DNA from: Flectonema sp. DT1601
Taxonomy: Eukaryota > Euglenozoa > Diplonemea > Diplonemida > Diplonemidae
Assembly: GCA_964019425.1 (NCBI GenBank)
Contig: OZ025824.1
Location: 434,001-498,000 of the forward strand
DNA length: 64,000 bases
Reading direction: 5' to 3'
The notes under the pieces are model-generated. The model searched no databases and was not told the origin of the DNA. It saw only the letters and a program-made list of their open reading frames with translations. The translations under genes and the position numbers were made by a program. Within the stretch, counting starts at the first letter, position 1. The number at the start of each line of letters is the position of its first letter. This document shows positions 39,592 through 49,019 of this stretch, one piece after another.

Positions 39592-41659
39592 TTATTGAAG
39601 CCCTTCTAAGTACCTAGAGTCGAGTTCGTAGCTTTTCATCTTTCCACCTTTTTTTTTATTAGTAGTGTGAACTCCTCTATGAGTATACACATAACCACAA
39701 CAAGCAAAGAATAGAATAAGCACAACGAGAAACACAATTACTAACCAACCAAGGCAACGACCTCCAACCTCGAATACAGTACAAGAAAGAGATGCAGGTG
39801 CTGGTGGTTCTGTTGACCTCTCTGGAAGAGTACAGTTGGGTGCCAGGTAACCAGAACTACACTCACAAGTCGCCAGAATTGAACAAGTCTGATTCTCACT
39901 ACATGCTGGAACGCAATTAATGATTTCTGCTACATCACAGTCTGGGTACTGAAGAGTTGAATTTGTACATCGACAAACACCAATTTCACACGTAGAATTC
40001 CCTTCACAATTTGGCTCACACTCAATATTGATAGCGGGAATAGTAATCGAGACAATAACAAAAGAAACTTGACCATAAATATCTGTCGCTGTGATATTTA
40101 AATTATAAAGTTGAGTATCAATAACGTGAGGTGTCAATCGATTAGGATCAGCAACTACTAACTGCGCTCCATCAGAAACAATATTCAGACTAAATCTTCC
40201 TTGTGCTCCGCCATTCGATAGTGTCCAGTCTGCGATTGCTCCACAACCAGACGTTGCCGTTGCATTTCCAAATTGAGTTCCCTTTGTTAATGTACTGAAC
40301 CAGTCTGTACGCTGAGATATAACTTCTTCTGCTGCTGCAAACATTATTTTAAACCCGGAGCTTATCACCGGGGGAAGAGCAAATGTCACTCGAGCAGTTT
40401 TTTGAAATGATTTTCTTCCTTTAGAATCCAACACATAATACTCAAAGTAATCCTCTGAGGCTTCAGTTACTCCTGCGGGAGGTGAGTAGTTGAATGCTCC
40501 TGATGGCTGAATCCAAACATTGTTACCAAAATATGTTTTGAAATTCGTTCCTTCAGAATTAACAATTTCTATGTCAGAAGATCCATTTGATGAAATAAAA
40601 ATTGATAAATCCAACAATTCAGGGCTGTGATCATTCTTTAAAATCCCTTCATAAAACGGAATAGTAGTATCAATAAGGTTTCCTGTTTTAGTAATTACCC
40701 CACTTGCGGTTGTTCTTCACCTTAACAACAACATAAATATACATACCTGATACCCTTTTTATAGTGTAGAAGTCACTAACAATTTTTGGAGCTTCCCCAG
40801 TTGAGTTAGAAATTTGAGATTTCGGTTGTACTCTAAACATCCGAATGTTTCCATAAATAACACCATTCTGACTGAAGTTATACCAAGCTATTCTACCTTT
40901 TCTCCATCCTCCCCTGCATCTTTCAGCATGTTCTTGAGAGATGGTGTTTGCTGTGCACCAGCTGTCGAGGTCTGAAGGAGTCATGTTGAATGTCAGTTTG
41001 TTATTAATTTTAATTTGAAATAAATCATCAGTAAAGAGTAAAGCGAATGTATTAACTGTATCAAGAGCCCATCCTCCAGACTTACCGTGAGATGTGTTAG
41101 CTGCTGTAAAGCATCCATGGTCTTGACGAATGGTTTCTTCTTGGATTATGTTTGAATATCGAGCAAAGAAACAATAATAACAATCATCAGGCATTGTAGG
41201 GTTTGTATAGTCCCAAGTGAATGATCCGTTTAACTTTTGGAATGTTGCTTCAGCATGGTCACCAAATGCACCTTGTCCACCCCAAGAAAACAACATTGTA
41301 TCAAATTTTGACATCGTGTCAGCACCCGGTAGTGGATACTTATGCCCAACTGATATTCCAATAAAATCATCATCTTCTTTGATACCAGGAACACTTTGGA
41401 TCTCAACGGTTCCGGTCACAACTATATTTATCAAATCGTCGTCATCACTCACGTAAAACCCAGGGTACGGTGAATTCACGTATTGATGGACAGTTTTTCC
41501 TCCATCTTGTACTACCCAGCGGGGACTAGCTCCAGCTGATACCCACGATAACATTCCCAACCATGACTCTCCTCCGTATGTTAAGCAGACATCCGATCCG
41601 TTGACTGCAGTGAGTAACACCAACACCAACACCAACATGATTGATGCTTGATGCATCAT
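39592..41659 (-). CDS. Thrombospondin-C-like/EGF transmembrane adhesion protein
   Basis: Two exons (41659-40747 and 40682-39592) join in frame to 667 residues. The 64-nt intron has donor GTATGTA and acceptor TACTAAAACAG. I start at MMHQASIMLVLVLVLLTAVNG, a clear signal peptide; the frame is open farther upstream, but that part is homopolymer-derived. Residues about 25-300 resemble the thrombospondin C-terminal lectin-like domain: WVVQDGGKTVHQYVNS, DDDFIGISVGH and GRIAWYNFSQNGVIYGNIRM. A beta-sandwich of cadherin or VCBS type follows (GAFNYSPPAG, DYFEYYVLDSKG). Then come two EGF-like Cys-rich modules (CEPNCEGNSTCEIGVCRC and CVPACSENQTCSILATCEC), one TM helix (WLVIVFLVVLILFFACCGYV) and a short basic tail. 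It is a type I surface receptor, probably for adhesion or particle binding. Confidence 0.85.
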
Positions 41660-41892
41660 TTCTAAATTAGAAAAAAATAAGGAAAAAAACAGTAAACAAC
41701 AACAACAAAAAAGGCACAATTGAGAATATAAGCTAAACCACTCAATCAGCTCGTTAATTCCTGTAGCGTAAAGTTAACGGTTAAGTTTTATAAAAACACA
41801 CATCTGAAGTAACTTTTCTTAAGAATGCCTGTTGCACCCCACTTACGATCATTAATTTTGAGGTATTGTATTTCGACCAATTGAGAAGGGAA

Positions 41893-41926
<34 letters not shown>

Positions 41927-42283
41927 AGAATTGAATACCGCCGCTCGTCTAACGTCGGGAAGCATCGCCTCGCAGTAGGTTGATATTTTTCCTGTATTTT
42001 ATTCAATAGAGTTAGTAAAACAGCTTTTACAAATTTTTTTTTGTAAAAAAAAAAAAATAATAATAATAAAACTTCTCATTTCCAACGCTCAAATTATTCT
42101 TTTATCTCAGGTAAAAATCCGAGTGAGTGATAACTAAAAACAAAGGAAACAAATTAATCAACAGGTTAGAATCTCAAGTCAGAGTGAACATAACATAATC
42201 CGTCGCATCAATTGCGATTCTTTTATATATATATACATATTTTAAGCATAGTACCAAACAGGATATGGATCACCAAATGATCG
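41660..42283. other. Intergenic, A-run rich
   Basis: No gene. A run of about 30 A at 41896-41925. The spacer separates the adhesion receptor start from the splicing-factor stop. Confidence 0.45.
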
Positions 42284-43387
42284 CTATTTATGAAAGCTTT
42301 CAGAACCGCTTGAGGATGGTGTTCTTCGACGACGACGGGAATCTCTCTCTCGATGTGATTGGTTTGATCTTCTAACTGACCTATCAGAAGACCTGCGTCT
42401 ATCACGTGTTGAACGATAGTCTCGTGAAGATCTTCGACGTGGAGGTGATGATGATGTCCGTCTTTTCCGACTTCTCCTCCGATCCCTTTCAGAACGAGAA
42501 GCTTCCTTATTAACGACATCAAGTGTCGCTTTAATATTAGCATGCATGGCTACATTTTGTTTTCTAATTGCAGCCTGTGAAGGCACAACAGTAAGCAAAC
42601 AATCATTCATGCTACTGCCGTCCATACGAATTCCCTTACTGAATCCGTCTGTTGTAAGGAATTCTATAAATCCAAAGAGCTTCTTAGTCTTTGGACAAGC
42701 TCCTAGATTTGTTTGACTAATTGGACCACAGCTACCAAAGTATCCCACCAACTGTGATTCAGATGTACCCAGAGGTAGTCCTGTCACCATCACAGTTCGA
42801 TTCCGGTCATCTACTAATTTCATTTTTTCTTCAACTTCTCTCTCTGAGACAACCTGTTTTGTGTTTACATAAATAACTAAAAAATATCACTAAAGCTGTA
42901 CAGGTAATACTGAAAAACATATCACACACCTGTTTGTTTGCAGCTCTCTGTGCTAACTGATTAGCTGAATGAGCTAACAGCGTTGCATCAGGACCTGTGT
43001 TTCGACCTGGTAAGTGTGCAATAGCTCTTATGGCTTCTTCACGAAAGATTTGATCGCCGGGTAGCTGAACAGTATCTTCAGATACTGGTGCTGCCCGACC
43101 TTGAACAGTAATTCGATGGCTAAGTAGTTTAGTTCCTGTTTTTGTGTTTTTGTTTTATTATATTTTAAATATCCTTTTTAAATAATTAGATACACACCTG
43201 TGAGTTGAAGAGCCTCTCCTACAGACCTTCGCTTTTCAAAATCTACTTCATAACCGAATTTCTGTCCTGAGTGATCCCACTGTCTTTTCATGGTACGAAT
43301 CTTACCACAAAATGCGAAGAACTCTCTCACGTTTCCCTCATTAACTTCATCAGCAACGTTTGTTACCCAAATTGTATTTTCAGACAT
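42284..43387 (-). CDS. Two-RRM SR-type splicing factor (SREK1-like)
   Basis: Three exons (43387-43198, 43135-42930 and 42853-42284) join in frame to 321 residues. RRM1 is residues 4-75 (NTIWVTNVADEVNEGNVREF, then a short version of RNP1, KFGYEVDF). A linker has LAHSANQLAQRAANKQ. RRM2 is about 147-225 (RTVMVTGLPLGTSESQLV, LFGFIEF). The last 70 residues are an RS domain (RDRRRSRKRRTSSSPPRRR). The order RRM-linker-RRM-RS matches SREK1/SFRS12-type and plant Vip1-like factors, which modulate splice-site choice in nuclear speckles. Introns are 62 and 76 nt, donors GTGTGTA and GTGTGTG, acceptors CAAAAACAG and CAAAACAG. A frame continuing past the RS stop in another phase is a shadow. Confidence 0.85.
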
Positions 43388-45011
43388 GTTAGTGAATATG
43401 CTTACTCTGTGTGTGTGTGTTTTTTTTTTTTTTTTTTTTTTTGGAATTAACGTTTTTAGCAACATGATCAAAATCTATATTAACACCAAGTAGATAAATA
43501 GCAGGGCAAGATCCGATTATATGTCCTGTTGTAAGTAAAGAAGAGTTCATTGGCATGTCGACTAATAAATAAGTCATCAGAAGAAAAACATAAAATAAGG
43601 GGAGGAGGAATGCGTGTGACTGGAAAAAGGGGGATGAAAAGATAAAACGAAAAGAGAGAGAGAAAAAGAAAGGGAAGAGGGTGAAAAAAAAATAAAATAA
43701 TAATTTAACTGCTGGAATCATGAAAATGACTCCCAAATCCAAACCATGGAAGGGACTTTACGAAAAGCGGGTATCACTCCACAGAGTGCTGAATTAACTG
43801 CTTAGTTTTATTTGTTTACTTTTTTTTTTTTTTTTTTTCTTTCACTTTCTAATTTTCCTTTGTTTATTTATTTATTTTTTTTTTTTTTCAGGTAACTCCC
43901 TGTCATGCTTGCTAACTAAATTTATAAAAAACACGTGATACATGGACCTAAAGGCCTCACGCCTCATGTCACGAATTTTCAAATGACTAACTAACACGCA
44001 ATACTTTTTTTTCTTCTTCAGATTTTAGTGTCCGAATTAACAAGAGACTAGTTGTAAATTGCGACATTCTCCAGTAAGTAAAGTATAATACAACATCGGA
44101 CTTTTAATAAAAATGTAAAAGAAAATTCAGAAGGTATGGAGAGAGGGACTTGGATAAATAAATCAAGGGGGGGTTAACACGCAACAAATTAGACATGAAT
44201 CATCATAACTGGATTCCGTCCACACAAAATCGCATGCTTCAAAGGTAGGGAAGAGGGGGGGGGGGGTTTCCTAACAACAACAAATTAAGTTAACCCTAAC
44301 ACCACCAGATCTGATATCATCATCAGTCTAGGGGAGGATAAAATACAAATATATTGTATCATAAAACAACATAATTTAACATTAGTTTCAGATACAGTGA
44401 TTAAAGGAAATGTTAGTGACTCCGCAATTGACGTAAATACTTTACATTATAATAAATGTTTCTAACTTAGCCTAGGAGGGATGAAACCGATTAAGTCTTT
44501 ACATCAGTCCAACGGCTTATTGCCTGGATGTACTTAATAGGACTGCTGCTACATCACATGTAGATAACTGAAAAACTATTATTGCTTTTTTTCAAAGGGT
44601 AAAATTAATTTATTCTATTTTTTTTCGTCCTACAGTGAAGTTACACTGAAGAAAAAAAAAACTAATTCTAAACCGTCAGCGTAGTATGGCGATCGCAATA
44701 AAAAAATGGGTCATCACATCGAAATACGCTGCTTTTTTTTTTGCTTTTTTTTTTTCCGTGTCACTTTTGTTTCTTTTTTTTTTTCCCCTGAACTACAACG
44801 AAAGAAACACCAAATCATGTTTATCAGAGCTTACTCGTTAGGGAGTCCAGGTAAGCTAAATTGCTTTTTCTTAAGTCAATTGACAACAATTACCCCCCAA
44901 CAGGGTATCTTTGCCTATCTATATCATCCCTGCTAGCGGCAGCTATAGAGATGGTTACTTAATATGTCTGCTTACGATGCGGTCCAAAATGACATTTGCT
45001 TGCGAAAATGA
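43388..45011. other. Intergenic, R2 fragment and homopolymers
   Basis: No gene I can support. Holds a (GT)6 next to a 20-T run at 43408-43441, T runs at 43820 and 43877, a G13 tract near 44253 and an R2 repeat piece (44351-44410). Short frames here are low-complexity. Confidence 0.45.
44351..44410 (+). repeat. Dispersed repeat R2, copy 1 (short)
   Basis: ATTGTATCATAAAACAACAT through TTTAACATTAGTTTCAGATA and ACAGTGA, shared with 51331-51450 and 52606-52715 in the same orientation. Confidence 0.75.
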
Positions 45012-45707
45012 TCACTTTTCCTCTTCGTTGTTAATATTTCCACTGAAGTGAGGACTCGGACACGGCTGTCGATTTTTTGAAGCAGCCTCTTCGTATTGTT
45101 GACGATATATCTTAGCGACCATCATCTTGTTTGTTTCAATATTCTCAACAGAGAATTCAGCATCACCAGTGGCCTTAGGACAACAAGGAACTTCTTCAAT
45201 AGGAACTCTGTCAAGCCATCTGTTTAAACGAATCTTTTTATCATCGTAAATATCTGCACCCGATGCGGAGTCTCCACTCATAGATACGGACATTCCCCAA
45301 TTACTGGTTCCTGAAAGGACAGTTGATAACCCGGGAACTTGACTTGGTTCCTTCCTATGAGCACTTGTACTTAATTGTGTTATTGGTAAGTTACTACTAG
45401 CTGGGGTTAAGCTAATATCTTGTGGAGATGATTGTTGTTGTAGTTGTTGTTGATCATTTGGGCTGGTTACCCTTTCTGAAGTCGTATTGTTATTTACTAC
45501 AGAAGTCGGATTTTGAGGACTACGTTGATTCTCACTTTGAGGACTTTTTATCTTCGTTCCATCGCCATTCTCTATTCGTGAACCCAAAGGATTGCTGACT
45601 TCTTTATCATCGCTCTGCCAGGTTTTATCATCACAACTTTCTTTAGCAGTTATTCCTCTTTCATCCTCTTCCTTATCACCCTTCGCACCAGAGGAACAAC
45701 ATCCCAT
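45012..45707 (-). CDS. N-acylated low-complexity protein (MGCCSS)
   Basis: A single exon of 231 residues. The start MGCCSSGAKG is a classic dual-acylation signal: Gly2 for N-myristoylation and Cys3/Cys4 for palmitoylation. The protein is therefore expected on the inner face of the plasma membrane or flagellar membrane. Residues 10-160 are polar and disordered, rich in Ser, Asn, Gln and Pro. A small conserved-looking block follows: KKIRLNRWLDRVPIEEVPCC, then FSVENIETNKMMVAKIYRQQ. It may fold or bind a partner. There is no enzyme motif and I do not recognise a family. Stop is TGA. The start follows CGCAG by a few nt. Confidence 0.8.
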   Translation of the reverse strand: MGCCSSGAKGDKEEDERGITAKESCDDKTWQSDDKEVSNPLGSRIENGDGTKIKSPQSENQRSPQNPTSVVNNNTTSERVTSPNDQQQLQQQSSPQDISLTPASSNLPITQLSTSAHRKEPSQVPGLSTVLSGTSNWGMSVSMSGDSASGADIYDDKKIRLNRWLDRVPIEEVPCCPKATGDAEFSVENIETNKMMVAKIYRQQYEEAASKNRQPCPSPHFSGNINNEEEK

Positions 45708-45733
45708 TTGGCTGCGAGTTTAGATAGAGCTTA

Positions 45734-46093
45734 TCAATAGCATAGCTGCTGAGAATACTGTGAGAGAGATGATGTAAAAAAAAAAAAAAAGAATCGGCAC
45801 CTCACTAAATAATTCTCACACTTTGTTTTTGTTTGTGCGCAACCGGGAAATGACGCAGCCACTGCCGCAGTCATTTTGTGCTCCAAGCACTGTTTATCGC
45901 ACCGGCGGCCACATCTCACGCAGATGAAGGCCTCGTCGTGGGTTTCGTCGCACTCCGAGAAGACGCACCCGTCTTCAATCGGGTGGACAGCTGCTCCGGT
46001 TGGCCATTTCGGGATGTTGATCTCACCCCAGTTAACCTTCGTCACATCACAATCGTGACGAGATAAGGTTTCAACATTGTTAGTGTGTGCCAT
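45734..46093 (-). CDS. Small Cys-rich ORF, GC-rich island
   Basis: 119 codons, of which the first 90 or so look coding. HDCDVTKV is followed by CVFSECDETHDEAFICVRCG and RRCDKQCLEHK, a cluster of Cys/His that could bind zinc. The last 25 codons run through an A/T tract and are doubtful; the exon may instead end at a GTGTGAG donor near 45822. G+C is clearly higher than in both neighbours. The coding part lies between two identical 20-bp sequences (45826-45845 and 46096-46115). Family unknown. It may be an exon, a transferred fragment or element-borne. Confidence 0.4.
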   Translation of the reverse strand: MAHTNNVETLSRHDCDVTKVNWGEINIPKWPTGAAVHPIEDGCVFSECDETHDEAFICVRCGRRCDKQCLEHKMTAAVAASFPGCAQTKTKCENYLVRCRFFFFFFTSSLSQYSQQLCY

Positions 46094-46115
46094 ATTTTTT
46101 GTTTGTGCGCAACCG
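45826..46115. repeat. 20-bp direct repeats flanking GC-rich ORF (R7 family)
   Basis: TTTTTGTTTGTGCGCAACCG occurs at 45826-45845 and again, identically, at 46096-46115, exactly 270 bp apart. The right copy continues into a stretch (to about 46170, TTACGCTGCCACAATTCTCT) that recurs at 62291-62372. Confidence 0.85.
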
Positions 46116-46989
46116 AAAACAAGCCTATAAAGTAAGGGTGTTAACGTTACGCTGCCACAATTCTCTTTCGCTCGTAAAACATGTCTTCGAGATGAAAAAA
46201 AAAAAAAAAAAGTTGTTTAAAAAAAGAATAACAGCAACGACTACCTTCCCTTCCATACGTTCAATCACATTTCACATAAACTGTTTGATAATTAAACATA
46301 ATTAAACTACTCAAACTAATTTCAACTGAGTGCAAAAAACCAAACGGATCTGAGAGGACGAGAGAGGAAGTAGCTAACTGATGAGTTCACAGGTTTGAGT
46401 AACCTGAATCAGCAGATCTATAACGGAGATATTGTTCTTTATAGCTTTGGCCAGAAGGATAAATTCATATTTAGCCACTTTCAACCAGAGACTAATACGT
46501 TAGCAAGAAAATAAGGGGGGTTAGAGATAGTAAGGAATAAAAAAAAAACATAAAAATAATAATAATAATAATAAAAAAAAAATTGTTTTCAAAGAAAAAA
46601 AATTTTTTTGTTGTCCTTTTTTTTCTTTCATGTCTGGTTACGTTAGCAATAACACATTTTAAACAACCAGATTGGAATTACAGGTGCTGCCCAATGTTAA
46701 TTTTATTTTAAACAAAAAGAGAAAAAAAGAAAAAAGAAAGTGAAAATTAATTCCCAACATTAATTTACACTAGTAAAGAGTCATTCATATTCAAGGGTTC
46801 CAGCACTTAATTTTAGGGTACGCATTATAGAAACGTGACATCAAAAAAAAAAAAAAAAAAAAATCAGTGGCGTATTGTTTTTGTTTACAGTCAAAATCAA
46901 TAAATCGAAAGTACATTTTTTTTAAAATAAATGATGGGTTTTTGATTTTTTTTTTTTTTTTTTTTTTTGGACAAAAACATACAACAAGC

Positions 46990-47165
46990 ACCTTCGTAAG
47001 TTAGTATTAGCCCAGAGACAGTTATCACAAGAAACCAAAATCAGGTCAGTAGGGGTTCGTGTAACCTGCACCTCCAGGGGACCTGTCCACCTTTGCTTGG
47101 AAGTTAATAAAGTTCAATTGAAAATCAGAACAAAACCGACTCAAAACAAAAGGATAGACAGATAG
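46990..47165 (+). repeat. R5-type repeat, divergent copy a
   Basis: AAGTTAGTATTAG, GGGTTCGTGTAACCTGCACC, TGTCCACCTTTG and CGACTCAAAAC match 47420-47530 block by block. The first half also resembles 61797-61940. The GGTTCG core is reminiscent of a Pol III B box, but I cannot define a full promoter. Confidence 0.6.
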
Positions 47166-47419
47166 ATAAAGAAGTCCAATACAATGCATACTGTGCATCG
47201 CTGATACAGCAAACTAAAGAGCATCGGAAGGAGGATGTTTTCTTTCGACAGCAACATTAATTATCAATCTCAGCAGTTATTTTTGATTGTTAGTAATTTT
47301 TTTTATTTTTTTTTATTTTTTTTTTTTCAAAAAAGAATAAGTAACTTTAAATTCAAATAAAATATTTAAAAATAAAATAATAAGTTTTGATTTTTTTCAG
47401 ACAACGAAATTATGAAACT

Positions 47420-47530
47420 TTTTGCAAGTTAGTATTAGTCAGGGTTCGTATAACCCGCACCATGTCCACCTTTGTCGGAGGCTAACGGGGTCAAAATTCA
47501 TAACACATCTGACTCAAAACCAAAGAAGGA
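47420..47530 (+). repeat. R5-type repeat, divergent copy b
   Basis: Second copy: CAAGTTAGTATTAGTCAGGG, TTCGTATAACCCGCACC, TGTCCACCTTTG and CTGACTCAAAAC, shorter than copy a by internal deletion. Confidence 0.6.
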
Positions 47531-47734
47531 AACAATTAAAGCTGCATTCTTCAACATTATAAATTCTCAAATAAATAACACAAAATTATCAGTGTCACAA
47601 CAAGTAGAAAACCACCTACACGATGCAAAAAGAGATGGAAACTTTTTTGGTTCAAACGCGTCCCACTTTTTAAACTCACACGTATCCACTGCAAGAAGGA
47701 TCTTTAAAATGCAAAAATTAAAAAAAAAAAAAAG

Positions 47735-47935
47735 AATTTGGGTTTTTTTTATCTCAAAATTATACAGAAAAATAGCAATATAACATTTTGGTTGATGTTT
47801 TGTTTGTAGTCACGAAACCCGACTCACTTTAACTGAAGTTAAAGGAGGTTTACGGTGTGATGACCCAACATTTCTTTTCGTTCTTACAATACTTGTTAAA
47901 TGCATAAAAAGAAAATAATAATAAAATAATAATAA
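47735..47935 (+). repeat. Dispersed repeat R4, copy 1
   Basis: TATACAGAAAAATAGCAATA, GTTTTGTTTGT, CACGAAACCCG, TAAAGGAGGTTTACG and TTACAATACTTGTTAAATGC recur in the same order at 60577-60760. Non-coding. Confidence 0.8.
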
Positions 47936-48094
47936 TAATCCACTTTATATCCTTTTTTTTAGAATAAGGTGAGGTTTTTTAAAATTCGCAATAAAATTGA
48001 GTACTGGAACCTGACAATAAAAAAAAATAAAAATAAAAAAAAAGACTCAAAAAGAAAAACGTAATTAAATAAAATAAAATAAAAACGTATCGAT

Positions 48095-48361
48095 TCAAAA
48101 TAATTCCCCCTTTCTCCTTGCTAATTGTTTGCTTTTGTTATGTATTGCCTCAAAATAAAGGGAACCAACAATATAAATTTGAACCCAAAAAAAAGAGAGA
48201 TTCATAGCGATAGCAAGTCCAGCACCGATTGCTGCAGGGGTACTGGACTTCTCACAGAGATCGTGTTTAGCTTTCGCTGTAAACATCAATCGCCCAGAGA
48301 CTAAACAAATTAAAATCAAACAATATAAAAAAAAGAGAGGGGAGAAAAATTGCTTGAGCAC
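48095..48361 (-). CDS. Possible small membrane protein or terminal exon
   Basis: 88 codons with two hydrophobic segments (FFLYCLILICLVSGRLMF and AAIGAGLAIAMNLSFFWVQI), a CEKSST loop and a basic tail ending ARRKGELF. The composition looks protein-like, but no family is recognised. No neighbouring exon could be joined with an AACAG acceptor. Treat as tentative; it may be the last exon of a gene whose upstream part I could not find. Confidence 0.3.
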   Translation of the reverse strand: MLKQFFSPLFFLYCLILICLVSGRLMFTAKAKHDLCEKSSTPAAIGAGLAIAMNLSFFWVQIYIVGSLYFEAIHNKSKQLARRKGELF

Positions 48362-48424
48362 GTAAAGATATATAAGTTTAACAAATTTAAAACGTTAGTT
48401 AATTTTATTCAATAACTATGTTCT

Positions 48425-48490
48425 GCTGCAGGTCTTTGTCACCATTAACAGGCACCTTAACATTGCCAAGTTTCTTTGGTGGACCCCCAG
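48425..48490. repeat. R8 repeat, copy 1
   Basis: CTGCAGGTCTTTG, ACATTGCC and TTTCTTTGGTGGA recur at 53506-53590. On the minus strand this copy reads GGPPKKLGNVKVPVNG and runs to a stop, so it may be an old exon spread by duplication. Confidence 0.55.
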
Positions 48491-49019
48491 CACACGCTAT
48501 CGCAACAATGAAAAAACAGCTGTAAATTAAAATGAATGCGCAAAATAAAAACAAAGGTTAACAGTGGACGAAACCGTAAATCGTCAGCAGTCCGCTCGGT
48601 GTTTCCAGCCTGGGAAGGATTCACCCATATGTCCGGACCATTCAAAATTGGTTCGCTCTACACTGATGACCTAAATCTACCCGCGCCGCGATTGCCACTG
48701 AAAACAACAACCAACTAACCAACCACCATCGAAAGGGAAGGAAAGTATGCTTATACCTGTACAGCCACGACTCTCACTCTGATTGTGGAGTTTAACCGGT
48801 TCTGTACGTAAAATACAAATGTTAGTTAGTTAGTTATTTAATCCAATGTTACTGTATATTATGAGTGCTAGGTAACTCACAGTAACAGAGGACCCAATCC
48901 GTAGCCATATCCGAAGATTTCGCATGGATTGTTGAAGTAGCATCGACTGAAGATTAATAAATACCAATCCCTAGCTTTCCGCCTCGCCTAGCTTATTAAA
49001 CTATCGAACTAAAATAAAA

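Noticed and set aside
42223-42543. 106-codon alternative frame over the RS domain
   Set aside because: It is the other phase of the Arg/Ser codons; the RRM2-RS frame is the one that continues the exons.
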